The position numbers and the translations under genes are program-made. Source: Shewanella pealeana ATCC 700345 (GTDB lineage: Bacteria > Pseudomonadota > Gammaproteobacteria > Enterobacterales > Shewanellaceae). From it: a DNA stretch of 64,000 bases. Of this stretch, positions 37,501 through 47,975 are shown piece by piece. Position 1 is the stretch's first letter. Each line of letters opens with the position of its first letter. The stretch lies in contig NC_009901.1 in assembly GCF_000018285.1 (NCBI RefSeq), positions 3,471,001 to 3,535,000 on the forward strand, written 5' to 3'. The notes below the pieces were generated by a model. The model was given only the letters and a program-made list of their open reading frames with translations, was not told where the DNA came from and searched no databases.

Positions 37501-38036
37501 CGCTCTTCGTCAGGACGACCGGTACGCAACAACTCTAAATAATATCTATCGGGGAAATGAGTCTTATAGAACTCAATTAGTGAGTCCACCTGGTTTTGGT
37601 TCTCTTTCAATAACGCACGGCCGACATCGCCATCTTTAGCGCCCGAAAGCAAAATGAGACCTTCGCTATACTTGGCTAGCCACTCGTGATCGATCACCGC
37701 TTTATCGTTGATGTTACCGCGAAGATAAGCGTCACTGATCAACAAGGTCAGATTTGAATAACCTGTGTTATCCATCGCTAAAGCTGTAATAGAGCAAAAT
37801 TCATCGAACCCCGGGACTTTGACCCAAAAGTCGGTGCCGATGATTGGCTTAACACCGTTACCATGACAAGCCTCGTAAAACTTAACCAAACCACACATAT
37901 TTGTTTGATCAGTTAACGCAACTGCCGGCATCCCAAGTTCAGCCACTTTAGCAATAATGGGCTTAACTTTAGACAGTCCATCAGACATTGAAAAGTCGCT
38001 GTGGACGCGCAAGTGAACAAAACGTGGTTCAGACAT
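34566..38036 (-). CDS. dnaE: DNA polymerase III alpha subunit
   Basis: Replicative polymerase, C-family. Starting at ATG 38034-38036 ([16 protein letters not shown]) gives 1157 residues, matching E. coli (1160). The longer frame adds 21 unrelated residues. The domains run in order. The PHP domain is N-terminal ([13 protein letters not shown]). The palm and catalytic aspartates are in [14 protein letters not shown], with [18 protein letters not shown] before them. Fingers with [10 protein letters not shown] and [17 protein letters not shown] follow, then the beta-clamp-binding region (QHDMFGLL) and an OB fold near residues 980-1070. It is in the cluster rnhB-dnaE-tilS. Confidence 0.98.
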   Translation of the reverse strand: MSEPRFVHLRVHSDFSMSDGLSKVKPIIAKVAELGMPAVALTDQTNMCGLVKFYEACHGNGVKPIIGTDFWVKVPGFDEFCSITALAMDNTGYSNLTLLISDAYLRGNINDKAVIDHEWLAKYSEGLILLSGAKDGDVGRALLKENQNQVDSLIEFYKTHFPDRYYLELLRTGRPDEERYLHMAIALAEQKDLPVVATNQVVFNKPEQFDAHEIRVAIYDGFTLADPRRPKKYSDQQYFKSSDEMCELFEDIPEAIQNTVEIAKRCNATVRLHEYFLPNFPTGDLTIEDFLVDVSEKGLEERLEFLFPDPEVRAEKRPEYDERLDIELKVINQMGFPGYFLIVMEFIQWGKDNDIPIGPGRGSGAGSLVAYALKITDLDPLEYDLLFERFLNPERVSMPDFDVDFCMDRRDEVIDHVADLYGRDAVSQIITFGTMAAKAVIRDVGRVLGHPYGFVDRISKMIPAEPGMTLAKAFEVEPGLQESYDGDEDVKDLIDMCRILEGVTRNAGKHAGGVVIAPTKITDFSPIYCDTEGLNPVTQFDKNDVETAGLVKFDFLGLRTLTIIDWALQMVNSVKDKNGEERVRIESISLTDPKCFKLLQRYETTAVFQLESRGMKDLIKRLQPDCFEDMIALVALFRPGPLQSGMVDNFIERKHGREEVSYPDAEYQHESLKELLSPTYGIILYQEQVMQIAQVLAGYTLGGADMLRRAMGKKKPEEMAKQRGTFEAGAIENGVDGPLSMKIFDLVEKFAGYGFNKSHSAAYALVSYQTLWLKTHYPAQFMAAVMSADMDNTDKIVTLVDECERMGMPLLPPDVNKGLFRFTVDDDLNIVYGIGAVKGVGEGPVDSILKARENGPFIDLFDFCARIDLKKLNRRVIEKLICAGALDNLGPHRAAMMATLPEAIRAADQHAKAEAIGQHDMFGLLNSEPEDSKQQFVECTPWPDKVWLEGERDTLGLYLTGHPINQYLKELKHYTSGRLKDVHPTERGKTMKAAGLVVATRVMMTKRGSKMGLVTLDDKSARLEVMLFTEAFEKFNHLLEKDRILIIEGEVSFDDFSGGNRMTARNIIDMGEARSHFANAVEVELQSDKVNALWLNEFKAAVEPWKAGAVPVLINYAQPQSQAQFTLGDEWRVNPTDELMLALESLTGSGKVKIVF

Positions 38037-38208
38037 AATATGGAGTATCTTTCTATTTGATAGTTGAAGACTGCTAGTCAATCTTACAGAGTAAAACATG
38101 GGGTGACTGCAAACAAGTTTAACTGCAATCTCAGAGGCTGATGAGTTATTTTTCCGGCAAAAAAGAGGCTATGGCGAGCGATTTTTTTACCGGAAAATGA
38201 TTCTGAGC
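38037..38208 (-). promoter_or_regulatory. rnhB-dnaE spacer with a hairpin
   Basis: Arms TTTTTCCGGCAAAAAA (about 38149-38164) and TTTTTTTACCGGAAAA (about 38182-38197) pair imperfectly and could form a terminator- or attenuator-like stem between rnhB and dnaE. dnaE therefore likely has its own promoter in the remaining bases. Confidence 0.45.
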
Positions 38209-38820
38209 TTAAGCCAATGCCTCGCGTACGGGTCTAAAGCTTTTACGATGTTCAGGTAGTACGCCGTGCTGTGCTAACGCTTCAAAATGAGCTTTGGTCG
38301 GGTATCCCTTATGCTTTTCAAAGCCATACTCAGGATACAGCAAAGCAAGGGCATCCATTTCGCGGTCACGGACAACCTTAGCTATGATGGAGGCTGCACT
38401 AATCGCATCGATAAGGCCGTCACCTTTAATGATAGCATGGCTTTCAACGCCAAAGTCTGGTGTGCGGTTGCCGTCAACTAGCACGCTACTTGGCTTAATA
38501 TTTAGACCTGCTACTGCACGTTGCATCGCTAACATAGTAGCGTGCAAAATATTAAGCTCATCAATCTCGGCTGGTGTGGCAGAACCAACACTGACACTTA
38601 AGGCTTTTTGCTGAATTTGTTCAAACAGCAACTCACGCTTTTTCTCTGATAGCTTCTTAGAATCATTTAATCCCTCAATAGGATTGTTTGGATCTAAAAT
38701 TACCGCGGCAGTCACCACGTTGCCAATCAAAGGCCCACGGCCTACTTCATCGACACCGGCATATTGTCCGACACAAATTTGAGCTATCTGCTCAGGTGTA
38801 ATACCTTTAATCACCGCCAT
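38209..38820 (-). CDS. rnhB: Ribonuclease HII
   Basis: Cleaves the RNA strand of RNA-DNA hybrids and starts removal of single ribonucleotides from DNA. It is 203 residues long. The active-site carboxylates are visible in [12 protein letters not shown] (Asp24, Glu25) and ALDNP-equivalent [12 protein letters not shown] (Asp). The last is in [14 protein letters not shown]. The C-terminal [21 protein letters not shown] is a family hallmark. Its ATG overlaps the lpxB stop by one base, so it is translated with lpxB. Confidence 0.97.
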   Translation of the reverse strand: MAVIKGITPEQIAQICVGQYAGVDEVGRGPLIGNVVTAAVILDPNNPIEGLNDSKKLSEKKRELLFEQIQQKALSVSVGSATPAEIDELNILHATMLAMQRAVAGLNIKPSSVLVDGNRTPDFGVESHAIIKGDGLIDAISAASIIAKVVRDREMDALALLYPEYGFEKHKGYPTKAHFEALAQHGVLPEHRKSFRPVREALA

Positions 38821-39971
38821 TAGACATTATCCTCTACTAACTTAATCACTGCATCAGCGGCTCGTGCGCTGGCATCACAGCGAAGGCCCTTATGCATCTG
38901 CATAAAGCGGTCATACATTGGGGTAAAGTCATTATCTAGCTGAGTTGCAACAGCCGCCGCTATTTTCTCTGGCGTACAGTCAGCTTGAATAAGCTCCTCA
39001 ACCACATCATCATCCGCAAGGAGATTTGGCAAGGAGTAACGCTTAGTGAGCATCATGCCTTTAGCAATGCGATAAGTGATTGGGCTGACTCGATAAGCCA
39101 CTACCATAGGGCGCTTAACAAGCATGGCCTCTAATGTTGCCGTCCCCGAGGCCAACAGTATGCAGTCAGCGGCAGCCATTACCTCTCGTGAATGACCTTC
39201 AATTAAATGGATCTCTAGATCCGGTGCATGCTCACGTAACGCTTGCTCAAATTGATCGCGACGCTTCTGGTTAACTAATGGCGTGACGAACTTAATATCA
39301 GGATAGCGCAGCTTGATTAGGCTAGCCGCTTTGACAAACGGCTCGGCCAACATCTTGAGCTCGCCACCGCGAGATCCGGGTAATATTGCTAAGTACTCGG
39401 CTTCTTTATCAAGCCCAAGTAATTCACGGGCCTGTGCTTTATCACTTTCAAGCTCAATATCATCGGCTAACGTATGACCAACAAAGGTACAAGGCACCTG
39501 ATATTCATCATAAAACGCTTTTTCAAAAGGCAGCAGTGACAACACCATGTCGGTTGCCTTGGCAATTTTGAAAATACGCTTTGGTCGCCATGCCCACACA
39601 GATGGGCTAACGTAATGAACCGTTTTAATACCGCGGTTCTTAAGCTTTAGCTCTAGTCCAATATTAAAGTCTGGCGCATCGATACCGATAAAACAGTCTG
39701 GTTGTGTCTTAACCAACTCATCGATCAGCGTTGCCCGTACTTTTAGTAATCTTGGCAAACGCGATAAAACTTCCACAATGCCCATAACAGCCAACTCTTC
39801 ATAAGAGAAGATTGACTCAAAACCAAGGGCTTCCATGCGGGGCCCACCAATGCCAACAAATTTAGCATCTGGGTACTGCTTTTGCAGTGCTTTAATTAAG
39901 CCTGCACCTAAAATGTCACCCGAGATCTCTCCGGCAACCATTGCAAATACACGAGGATTGTTTGAACTCAT
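38820..39971 (-). CDS. lpxB: Lipid A disaccharide synthase
   Basis: Inverting glycosyltransferase (GT19) that joins UDP-2,3-diacylglucosamine and lipid X to form the lipid A disaccharide, at the inner face of the inner membrane. It is 383 residues long. The N-terminus has [16 protein letters not shown], and typical segments are [43 protein letters not shown] and [13 protein letters not shown]. It sits between lpxA and rnhB in the conserved order. Confidence 0.97.
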   Translation of the reverse strand: MSSNNPRVFAMVAGEISGDILGAGLIKALQKQYPDAKFVGIGGPRMEALGFESIFSYEELAVMGIVEVLSRLPRLLKVRATLIDELVKTQPDCFIGIDAPDFNIGLELKLKNRGIKTVHYVSPSVWAWRPKRIFKIAKATDMVLSLLPFEKAFYDEYQVPCTFVGHTLADDIELESDKAQARELLGLDKEAEYLAILPGSRGGELKMLAEPFVKAASLIKLRYPDIKFVTPLVNQKRRDQFEQALREHAPDLEIHLIEGHSREVMAAADCILLASGTATLEAMLVKRPMVVAYRVSPITYRIAKGMMLTKRYSLPNLLADDDVVEELIQADCTPEKIAAAVATQLDNDFTPMYDRFMQMHKGLRCDASARAADAVIKLVEDNV

Positions 39972-40038
39972 AGAAAGGCGTCTGTCACTGATGAGATGAA
40001 AACAAAGAACCCGCTTTTACACGGGTTCAGGTCTTGGA

Positions 40039-40809
40039 CTAGCGAATGATGCCTCGTTGAGAGGAAGCAACAAAGTCTATAAGTGACTCAACCTGCTCAT
40101 CATCCACTGCAGCCTCTTTAAGCTGCTCAATCGCTTCAGCAACCGTTAAGCTGCTGCGATACAAAGTCTTATAGGCTCTGCGAACCGAAAGCTGAGACTC
40201 TTTAGAGAAGCCTCGACGCTTCATGCCCTCGATATTCAAACCTCTAGGAATGGCTGGTTGACCCGATGCCATTACAAATGGAGGTACATCATTTAGGATC
40301 AATGAACTACCAGCGGTAAACGCATGTGCACCAATATGCACAAACTGATGAACGCCTGTCATGCCGCCTAAAATAGCCCAGTCACCAACGTGTACATGGC
40401 CTGCGATCGAAGCGTTATTCGCCATAATCACATTGCTGCCTACCACACAGTCATGGGCAATATGCACATAAGCCATAAATAGGTTATTTGAGCCAATACG
40501 TGTTTCCCACTCATCCTGAGTCGTACCGCGGTGAATCGTTACCGATTCGCGGATCACGTTATTATCACCAATTATCAAACGAGTTGCCTCGCCCGCATAC
40601 TTTTTATCTTGGCAATCTTCACCTACAGAGGCGAACTGGTAGAACTTATTGCCTTTACCAATAACGGTAGGTCCTTTCACAACAACGTGTGAGCTGAACC
40701 AGCAATCATCACCAATCTCAACGTCAGCACCGATATAAGTCCAAGGACCGATCGTCACATTGTTGCCAATCTTGGCATCTGGGTGGATGTAAGCTAATTT
40801 ATCAATCAC
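40039..40809 (-). CDS. lpxA: UDP-N-acetylglucosamine acyltransferase
   Basis: First step of lipid A synthesis: transfers 3-hydroxyacyl from ACP to the 3-OH of UDP-GlcNAc. It is 256 residues long. A left-handed beta-helix of hexapeptide repeats (residues about 1-190, such as [14 protein letters not shown]) is followed by a helical C-terminus. The catalytic His is in [13 protein letters not shown] and the acyl-ruler region in [21 protein letters not shown]. Its start overlaps the end of fabZ by four bases. Confidence 0.98.
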   Translation of the reverse strand: MIDKLAYIHPDAKIGNNVTIGPWTYIGADVEIGDDCWFSSHVVVKGPTVIGKGNKFYQFASVGEDCQDKKYAGEATRLIIGDNNVIRESVTIHRGTTQDEWETRIGSNNLFMAYVHIAHDCVVGSNVIMANNASIAGHVHVGDWAILGGMTGVHQFVHIGAHAFTAGSSLILNDVPPFVMASGQPAIPRGLNIEGMKRRGFSKESQLSVRRAYKTLYRSSLTVAEAIEQLKEAAVDDEQVESLIDFVASSQRGIIR

Positions 40810-41267
40810 TTAGAAATCTCTCTACGTGCACACATGATCTCGGCTGAACAAACTACCTCGCCATCCACTTTAGCAACGCCAGTAAACACGCCAATCCCGC
40901 GGCGCTCTTTAATCATTTGCACTTCAAAATGAAGTTGGTCACCTGGTTCAACTACACGCTTAAAACGCGCTTTGTCGATTCCGGCGAAATAGTATAACGC
41001 GTCATTAGACGGCTCTTCACTCATGGTTTTAAAAGCCAACAAGCCAGTTGCCTGTGCCATCGCTTCTAAAATCAGTACACCAGGCATCACAGGCTGAACC
41101 GGGAAGTGTCCCTGAAAAAATGGCTCATTGATGGTGACGTTCTTAATGGCATGTAGGGTTTCACCTGGAGTGAAATCTAGCACTCTATCGATCAATAAAA
41201 ATGGATACCTATGAGGTAAAAATTTTAGGATCTCTTTAATATCCATTGTATTCAATTGATTTGACAC
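40806..41267 (-). CDS. fabZ: 3-hydroxyacyl-ACP dehydratase
   Basis: Dehydrates 3-hydroxyacyl-ACP in fatty-acid synthesis, competing with LpxA/LpxD for the shared substrate. GTG at 41265-41267 is the likely start (AAAGGA 8 bp upstream), giving 153 residues. An inner ATG at 41246 lacks a ribosome site, and the 41303 start is too long for the family. The hot-dog fold motif is [14 protein letters not shown], and the catalytic His and Glu are in [20 protein letters not shown]. It lies between lpxD and lpxA. Confidence 0.96.
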   Translation of the reverse strand: MSNQLNTMDIKEILKFLPHRYPFLLIDRVLDFTPGETLHAIKNVTINEPFFQGHFPVQPVMPGVLILEAMAQATGLLAFKTMSEEPSNDALYYFAGIDKARFKRVVEPGDQLHFEVQMIKERRGIGVFTGVAKVDGEVVCSAEIMCARREISK

Positions 41268-41303
41268 GAATTTTTCCTTTATCTGCTCACTGCAGTCATT
41301 CAT

Positions 41304-42320
41304 TTACTTTACGTTATTTTCCAGTGTTTTCACACGTTGGAATAGCGTATCTAACTGTCTAAAACGCACGGTATTCTTACGCCAAAGCTTATTATCCATC
41401 GCAACTGTGGCTGATGAATAAACGCCTTTATCGCGGATAATACTGGTAACATTGGTGCCACCAGAAATATGAACGCCATCAGCAATAGTTAAATGTCCTG
41501 AAATCGCACTATTACCACCAATAATACAATGCTTACCGATAGTCACGCTGCCTGCGACAACAGTACAGCCCGCAATAGCCGTATTAGCGCCGATGATATC
41601 GTTATGAGCGATCTGAACTTGGTTGTCGATAATCACACCATCATGGATTTCAGTATGCTCGATGGCACCTCTATCCACAGTCGTGTTTGCACCGATCTCA
41701 ACCCTGTCACCAATGCGAACGCCACCTGTTTGTGGAATTTTAATCCATTGACCACGCTCGTTAGCATAGCCAAAGCCATCGGACCCCAAAACTGCGCCAG
41801 AGTGGATAATACAATCTTGGCCTAGATGGACATTGTGGTATACGGTAACGTTTGCCCACAAGCGAGTATTTGAGCCAATAACACTGTCTTGACCAATAAC
41901 ACTACCAGCACCAATCTGTACATTGTTGCCTAGAATAACATTCTCACCAATGACCGCGTTAGCACCAATCGCCACACCTTCGCCTAACATAGCTGATTCA
42001 GCTATTTGCGCTGAAGGGTGAATATTATCGGCTGCCTTTGGTGTTGTATCGAGAAACTGTGCGATGCGTGCAAAACCCACGTAAGGATCTTTTAATACAA
42101 TCGCATTACCTGTGTAGCTTTCTGCATCTGTAGGCGTCATCAAGATCGCCGACGCAGCTGTGGTTTGCAGCTGCGAGCGATATTTAGAATTTGCCAAGAA
42201 AGAGATTTGACCTGGACCTGCACCGTCCAAGGTGCCTACAGCTGAGATCTCAACTGTATCATCACCTTGAACATCTGCATTTAAATGGTCAGCCAGTACT
42301 CTTAAAGTATAGCTTTTCAT
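41304..42320 (-). CDS. lpxD: UDP-3-O-acylglucosamine N-acyltransferase
   Basis: Third step of lipid A synthesis: adds a 3-hydroxyacyl chain to the amine. It is 338 residues long. The N-terminal uridine-binding domain (to about residue 100, with ISFLANSKYRSQL) precedes a long beta-helix (residues about 105-290). The catalytic His region is QVQIAHNDIIGANTAIAG, and a C-terminal helix closes the protein. Four bases separate it from skp. Confidence 0.98.
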   Translation of the reverse strand: MKSYTLRVLADHLNADVQGDDTVEISAVGTLDGAGPGQISFLANSKYRSQLQTTAASAILMTPTDAESYTGNAIVLKDPYVGFARIAQFLDTTPKAADNIHPSAQIAESAMLGEGVAIGANAVIGENVILGNNVQIGAGSVIGQDSVIGSNTRLWANVTVYHNVHLGQDCIIHSGAVLGSDGFGYANERGQWIKIPQTGGVRIGDRVEIGANTTVDRGAIEHTEIHDGVIIDNQVQIAHNDIIGANTAIAGCTVVAGSVTIGKHCIIGGNSAISGHLTIADGVHISGGTNVTSIIRDKGVYSSATVAMDNKLWRKNTVRFRQLDTLFQRVKTLENNVK

Positions 42321-42324
42321 CTAT

Positions 42325-42831
42325 TTACTTGCCTTTACCTAAAGCTTCAACCACTTTGTTACTGATGTCAGCGCTAGGCTTAACATAGATAACGGCGCCG
42401 CGTTGAAGCACCATGTCATACTGCTCTTTTTCAGCAATAGAGTTAATTGTCTTTTGAACTTCTAGAAGCAGCTTGTTTTGCTCTTCACCGTTACGACGAC
42501 GCATATCTTCATCTAACGCTTTGCCCTTTAATTGTAGCTCAGCTTTCATAGACTCCATTTTACGCATCATGTCAGTCTTCTGAGACTCGCTCATTAGCGC
42601 CGCATCACGTTGTTGCTTTTCAAGCAAACTACGAAGCTCTTCCTGCATTTTTTGCACGGCTGCAACACGATCACCAAACTCAGCTTTTAATGTCTCATTC
42701 ACTTGCTCACGCTGAGGTAACTGCTCAAATACAGCCTGCATATCAACTACTGCAATCTTCTCTGCATGCGCCGCTAAAGGTGCACCCATAAGAACCATAA
42801 CCATCACTGCGCGATTCAACATCTTATTCAA
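42325..42831 (-). CDS. skp: Periplasmic chaperone Skp (OmpH)
   Basis: Trimeric chaperone that carries unfolded outer-membrane proteins through the periplasm to BamA. TTG at 42829-42831, six bases after AAAGGAG, is the probable start (168 residues). ATG at 42822 is the alternative, and the longer open frame lacks support. Signal peptide: MLNRAVMVMVLMGAPLAAHA-E. The mature part is EKIAVVDMQAVFEQLPQ followed by a long charged coiled coil (residues about 55-125) that forms the tentacles, ending in VVLGKG-like YVKPSADISNKVVEAL. It lies directly after bamA. Confidence 0.93.
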   Translation of the reverse strand: MNKMLNRAVMVMVLMGAPLAAHAEKIAVVDMQAVFEQLPQREQVNETLKAEFGDRVAAVQKMQEELRSLLEKQQRDAALMSESQKTDMMRKMESMKAELQLKGKALDEDMRRRNGEEQNKLLLEVQKTINSIAEKEQYDMVLQRGAVIYVKPSADISNKVVEALGKGK

Positions 42832-42880
42832 AACATACTCCTTTATCTCAGCAAAACTTGCCGATTTTTTTAAATTGATT

Positions 42881-45364
42881 TTAGAAAGTTTTACCAATAT
42901 TAAACGAGAAGATCTCTGTTTCATCATCCTCGTATTCCTTGATTGGCCATGCCAAGCTAAACACCATAGGTCCCATCGGTGATAACCACTGCACGCTCAT
43001 GCCCCAAGAGGCACGAATACGGCTCGGATCGCTATAATCTTGCAGTCTATCAAACTCTTCAACCGGAAGATAACGATATGAATCGTAGTCAAACTCAGTG
43101 TCCCATACGTTACCAGCATCGACGAAGAAACTAGTCCGCACAGAATTTGTATAAGCCTCGTCCAAGAATGGTGTTGGCACAATTAACTCTAAGCTTGCTG
43201 TTGCAATGGCGTTACCACCAATTGAACGACCAGAGCTAACCTGAATTTGGTTAGGATCACCTGGCAAGCTACAACCTTCTCCCGATGGATCCGGTGAACA
43301 TGGTTCACTTCCTCGGTACAAGTAGAACGAACGCGGACCGACCGAGTTAGATTTAAAGCCTCGAAGCGAACTACTACCACCTGAGTAATAGTTTTCCCAG
43401 AACGGTAGAATTTGGTCGTTATCATTGAACTGACCGTAACCGTTACCGTAACCTAAGCGACCACGCGCTAGCATAACAAAACTGTGCTTACGATCGATCG
43501 GGAAATAGAAGCTAGTGTCAAAGTCTGCTTTAAAATACTGCAGATCCGAACCTGGCACAGTCATCTTACCGTTCAAACGTTGTGATGAACCATCTGATGG
43601 GAAGGTTCCTCGGTTCAAGTTACTACGTGACCAACCTAGACTCAGTTCGAAGTTATCAAAACTTAAACCTGCATTGGGATCATCACTATCACGATAAATA
43701 TCGTAGAAGCGAATCGCCTGCTCATAGGCTGAAATTTCAGAAATTTCGTTATGACGATAACCGATACCACCGTTAATACGGTTATATTCGTTAATAGGGA
43801 AACCAGAGTTTAATGACACACCATAAGAACTGTTCTTATAGGCTTCAAGGTTTGCCTCGTCTGCATCAAACTCACTCCAGTAGATGCTACCACCTAAGCT
43901 GACACCATCTTTAGTAAAGTAAGGGTCGGTGTAGTTGATATTAACGTTCTTCGAGTACTTGTTAGTGTTTAAGTTAACACCCGCTTGGTTACCCGTACCT
44001 AAGAAGTTACTCTGCTGTACGCCAAACTGTAGGCTTAGCCCTGATTCAGTACCGTAACCTACACCTGCGTTAAATGACCCAGATGGCTGCTCTTTAACGT
44101 TAAATGCCACATCAACTAAATCGTCTGTACCTGGTACTTGTACCGTTTCTGTATCAACGGTCTCAAAGTAACCTAGACGGTTAAGGTTTGATTTAGACAA
44201 TTCAACTTGCGCAGAGTTAAGCCATGCACCTTCCATCTGGCGTAACTGACGACGCATCACTTCATCTTTAGTAACTGTGTTACCAGTGAAGCTGATGTTT
44301 CGTACATAAACGCGCTTACCAGGGTTGATGTTGATATTAAGATTAACTTCTTTAGTCTCATCATCAATTTCTGGATAGGTTTTTACTTCTGGATAAGCGT
44401 AACCGAATCGACCTAGGTATTTACCGTACATCTCTTCGGTAAATGTCACATCGCCGCCGTTATACATGTCACCAGCCTTTAATGGCAAGATGGCTTCTAA
44501 CACCTCTTCCTTACCCATTAAGTCGCCAGTTAGATTAACGTCTTTGACTTTATACTGTTCACCTTCATCAACGTTAATCGTAATGTAGAGGCCTTTACGA
44601 TCAGGTGTCATTGCAACCTGAGTAGAAGTCACGTCAAAACGGATATAACCACGGTTTTGATAGTAGGTCTTAATTGTTTCAAGGTCAGCTTGCAGCTTCT
44701 GCTTCTGATAGCGACGTTCACCGAACAGATCCCACCAAGCGACATAATCTTTAAGTTCTAGCATGCCAATCAACTCAGCATCACTAAACTCGGTGTTACC
44801 CACGACATTGATCTGGCGAATTTCAGCGGCTAGACCTTCGGTAAAGGTAAACTTAAGCTCAACTCGGTTACGAGGTAAGTTAATGATCTCTGCCTTTACT
44901 TTAGCGCCGTACTTGCCTACACCGTAATAGAAATCTTGTAAGCCTTTTTCGATACCAGATAGCATGGTGCGGTCTAGCGACTCACCGACTTTTACGCCGG
45001 AGCCATCAAGACTCTCTTGCAACTGCTCATCTTTAATATCTTTGTTACCTTCGAAGGTAACTGAGCTAATGGTTGGACGCTCGGTGACTTTAACTACGAG
45101 CACGTTTCCGTCTCGCAGCACTTCTATTTTTTCGAAGTTAGTTGACGCATACAAGCTTTTAATCGCCTGCTGCAATTTTAATTGATCAACAGTATCCCCA
45201 ACCTTTACAGGTAGGTTAAGCAAAGCCGCACCGAGTGCCACTCGCTGTAAACCTTCAACTTGGATATCAGCTACTTCAAAAGGTTGGAATGTCTCTGCCC
45301 AACCGTTCCCTGAAAAAGACGCTCCGACTAATAACATCGAGGCAAAAAGTTTATTCAATCTCAT
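42881..45364 (-). CDS. bamA: Outer membrane protein assembly factor BamA
   Basis: Central Omp85 subunit of the BAM complex that inserts beta-barrel proteins in the outer membrane. It is 827 residues long with a signal peptide (cleaved after GWA near residue 23). Five POTRA domains span about residues 25-425, and a 16-strand barrel follows. The loop-6 motif is present as SSSLRGFKSNSVGPR (RGF), and the C-terminal strand ends in Phe (FNIGKTF). It lies between rseP and skp in the conserved order. Confidence 0.98.
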   Translation of the reverse strand: MRLNKLFASMLLVGASFSGNGWAETFQPFEVADIQVEGLQRVALGAALLNLPVKVGDTVDQLKLQQAIKSLYASTNFEKIEVLRDGNVLVVKVTERPTISSVTFEGNKDIKDEQLQESLDGSGVKVGESLDRTMLSGIEKGLQDFYYGVGKYGAKVKAEIINLPRNRVELKFTFTEGLAAEIRQINVVGNTEFSDAELIGMLELKDYVAWWDLFGERRYQKQKLQADLETIKTYYQNRGYIRFDVTSTQVAMTPDRKGLYITINVDEGEQYKVKDVNLTGDLMGKEEVLEAILPLKAGDMYNGGDVTFTEEMYGKYLGRFGYAYPEVKTYPEIDDETKEVNLNININPGKRVYVRNISFTGNTVTKDEVMRRQLRQMEGAWLNSAQVELSKSNLNRLGYFETVDTETVQVPGTDDLVDVAFNVKEQPSGSFNAGVGYGTESGLSLQFGVQQSNFLGTGNQAGVNLNTNKYSKNVNINYTDPYFTKDGVSLGGSIYWSEFDADEANLEAYKNSSYGVSLNSGFPINEYNRINGGIGYRHNEISEISAYEQAIRFYDIYRDSDDPNAGLSFDNFELSLGWSRSNLNRGTFPSDGSSQRLNGKMTVPGSDLQYFKADFDTSFYFPIDRKHSFVMLARGRLGYGNGYGQFNDNDQILPFWENYYSGGSSSLRGFKSNSVGPRSFYLYRGSEPCSPDPSGEGCSLPGDPNQIQVSSGRSIGGNAIATASLELIVPTPFLDEAYTNSVRTSFFVDAGNVWDTEFDYDSYRYLPVEEFDRLQDYSDPSRIRASWGMSVQWLSPMGPMVFSLAWPIKEYEDDETEIFSFNIGKTF

Positions 45365-45395
45365 AAAGCACTTCTAATTATTTGTCTGTCCTTGC

Positions 45396-46766
45396 TCAGA
45401 GTCGGGAAAAGTCATTGAAAAGCGCTACACTCATCAACATCAGCAGCATAGCTGCCCCAATTCTGAATCCAATTTCCTGTACCTTCTCCGGTACAGGCCT
45501 GCCTGTAATTACCTCTACGAAGTAATACAAAAGGTGTCCCCCATCTAACACTGGCAAAGGCAATAAGTTAATAATGCCTAAGTTCACGCTTATCAATGCA
45601 AGGAAACCTAAAAAGTATACCAGTCCGACGTTTGCGCTATTTCCAGCACCTTGTGCAATAGAAATAGGACCGCTCAAGTTTTTAACTGAAACGTCACCAG
45701 TAAGTAACTTGCCGATCATCTTAATGCTGACAGAGACAAGTTGCCATGTTTTATCGACCGCAACCGGAAATGAATCTAAAAACCCATACTCCAATTGCAC
45801 TTTCATATTCTCAGGCCAAGGTTCTGAAGTCGGTGCCACACCGATAACGCCTTCGAGTTTACCTTCGCTATTTTCTCGTGATTTAGGTGTAACCTTAATT
45901 GCAAACTGCTCACCGTCTCTTCGTACCGTAATGGTGACAGGCTTATTCGCTGAGCCTTGGATTATCTCCACGAACCGAGGCCAATCTTTATAAGTTTCGC
46001 CGTCAATCGCAACTAAGGTATCTCCAACCTTAATCCCTGCCAGTCCCGCTGCGCCATCTTCACTGACCAAGCCAAGCTTAGGGAGAATAGCCGGACGATA
46101 CATGCCAAGACCAATTGCGGTGATCGGTAACTCTTTCTCTGGATTAACCTTCCAGTCTTGAGTATCTAAAGAATAGGTTTTCTCATCGCCTGAAGAGCCC
46201 TCTAAACGAGACAATGGCGCAACAGTGATATCGACTCTACTGTCACCAATATGTCCAGCTAAAGCAAGGTTAACCTCTTCCCAGTCTCTGACCTTTTGAG
46301 TACCAACCGCCATCACCTGCATCGGCTCTTTCACCACGATTTGTGCCGCAGGTGTACCTGCAACAGTCGAGTCAATAACGGGTTTAATAGCGGGCACACC
46401 AATGAGATACATGGCGTAGAGAGCAATAATGGCGAAAAGGAAGTTAGCGATGGGGCCAGCGCTAACGATTGCGATTCGCTGCCAGACAGATTTACGGTTA
46501 AAAGCTTGATCTTTTAGTTCTTCAGGGACATCGTCGACACGCTCATCGAGCATCTTAACGTAGCCACCAAGTGGGATAGCAGCAACAACGTATTCTGTAC
46601 CGTCTCGGCCTGTTTTACGCCAAATAGCTTTACCAAAGCCGATGGAGAAGCGTTCAACTTTAACACCACAGCGACGTGCTACCCAAAAGTGCCCATATTC
46701 ATGGGCAGCAATTAAAATCCCTAAAGCAACAATAAAAGAACCTAAGTTCCATAAAAAATCGATCAT
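45396..46766 (-). CDS. rseP: Site-2 protease RseP
   Basis: Inner-membrane zinc protease that cuts RseA after DegS to release sigma-E. It is 456 residues long. The zinc motif HEYGH (about residues 22-26) is in the first membrane helix, and the second metal ligand is in the later LPVLDGGHLLYY helix. Two PDZ domains lie between (residues about 115-310; GLAGIKVGDTLVAIDG). The C-terminal helix is hydrophobic. It is downstream of dxr and upstream of bamA, whose failure sigma-E senses. Confidence 0.97.
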   Translation of the reverse strand: MIDFLWNLGSFIVALGILIAAHEYGHFWVARRCGVKVERFSIGFGKAIWRKTGRDGTEYVVAAIPLGGYVKMLDERVDDVPEELKDQAFNRKSVWQRIAIVSAGPIANFLFAIIALYAMYLIGVPAIKPVIDSTVAGTPAAQIVVKEPMQVMAVGTQKVRDWEEVNLALAGHIGDSRVDITVAPLSRLEGSSGDEKTYSLDTQDWKVNPEKELPITAIGLGMYRPAILPKLGLVSEDGAAGLAGIKVGDTLVAIDGETYKDWPRFVEIIQGSANKPVTITVRRDGEQFAIKVTPKSRENSEGKLEGVIGVAPTSEPWPENMKVQLEYGFLDSFPVAVDKTWQLVSVSIKMIGKLLTGDVSVKNLSGPISIAQGAGNSANVGLVYFLGFLALISVNLGIINLLPLPVLDGGHLLYYFVEVITGRPVPEKVQEIGFRIGAAMLLMLMSVALFNDFSRL

Positions 46767-46780
46767 TCCTTTCCTCTGAA

Positions 46781-47971
46781 CTAATTCAGCTTAGTAATAG
46801 CGTTTAATGTGTATTGACGACTTTGAAAGTCTAAAGCCAAGATATCATCAATACAGTTTAATGGATGCGTCGCCGTATTCATTAAGCTTTGTTCGTTTAT
46901 TTTTGCTATATCGGTAAAGCGGATCTTGCCATCTAAAAATGCCTGCACAGAGATTTCATTGGCGGCGTTTAATACGGTTGTCGCTTCTTGCCCTTGCTTA
47001 CATGCTTCTATCGCCAATGCTAAACAGGGGAACCTATTAAAATCAGGTTCTAAGAAGCTTAACTGTCCGACTTTAAAAAAGTCTAAAGGTTCAACTCCCG
47101 AGCTAATTCTTTGTGGAAATGACATACAATGGGCAATCGGTGTACGCATATCTGGATTCCCCAATTGCGCTAACACTGAGCCATCACGGTATTGCACCAT
47201 AGAATGAATCACACTTTGAGGGTGAATCACAACCTTTAACTGGTCGCTACTTGCATTAAACAACCAACGCGCCTCAATATATTCGAGACCTTTATTCATC
47301 ATGGTCGCAGAATCAACCGAGATCTTACGCCCCATAGACCAATTAGGGTGTTTACAGGCCTGATCAGGCGTCATATTTACCAGTGACGATAAATCTGAGG
47401 TTAAAAACGGACCACCAGAACCTGTCAGCAAAATATGAGAAACCCCTGCACCAGTTAGGTCACAACGACCTATCTCAAGCTGTGAACGCTCAGATAAACA
47501 CTGGAAAATAGCGTTGTGTTCACTATCTACCGGCAATACTTGTGCGCCAGAGTTTTGCATCGCTTCAATAAACAGCTGGCCAGACATGACTAACGATTCT
47601 TTGTTAGCCAGCAATACTCGTTTACCCGCATTAACCGCGGCGAGAGTTGAAGGTAGACCCGCGGCGCCGACAATGGCCGCCATCACGGTATCAACCTCAC
47701 TGCAGCTCACAAGAGACAACAGCTCATCTTCACCAGTAGTCACTTCAATTTTGAGATGACTTGGAAGTTGCTGCTTGAGCGCTTGAGCCGCTTTTGCATC
47801 GACCATATGGGCAATCTTAGGCTGATGCGCAATACAGATCTCTAGCATTTTGGCGACATTAGTATTTGCCACTAACGCAAAAACCTTGTACTGCTCAGGA
47901 TTACACGCCACAACATTCAAGGTGCTTGCACCAATGGAGCCTGTTGCGCCTAAAATCACCATATTTTGCAT
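46781..47971 (-). CDS. dxr: 1-deoxy-D-xylulose 5-phosphate reductoisomerase
   Basis: NADPH- and metal-dependent second step of the MEP isoprenoid pathway (also called IspC). It is 396 residues long. The NADPH site is [13 protein letters not shown], with [12 protein letters not shown] next. The metal-binding and substrate segments are [23 protein letters not shown] and [28 protein letters not shown]. The C-terminal helical domain includes [12 protein letters not shown]. It supplies isoprenoid precursors used by UppS in the same cluster. Confidence 0.98.
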   Translation of the reverse strand: MQNMVILGATGSIGASTLNVVACNPEQYKVFALVANTNVAKMLEICIAHQPKIAHMVDAKAAQALKQQLPSHLKIEVTTGEDELLSLVSCSEVDTVMAAIVGAAGLPSTLAAVNAGKRVLLANKESLVMSGQLFIEAMQNSGAQVLPVDSEHNAIFQCLSERSQLEIGRCDLTGAGVSHILLTGSGGPFLTSDLSSLVNMTPDQACKHPNWSMGRKISVDSATMMNKGLEYIEARWLFNASSDQLKVVIHPQSVIHSMVQYRDGSVLAQLGNPDMRTPIAHCMSFPQRISSGVEPLDFFKVGQLSFLEPDFNRFPCLALAIEACKQGQEATTVLNAANEISVQAFLDGKIRFTDIAKINEQSLMNTATHPLNCIDDILALDFQSRQYTLNAITKLN

Positions 47972-47975
47972 TTAG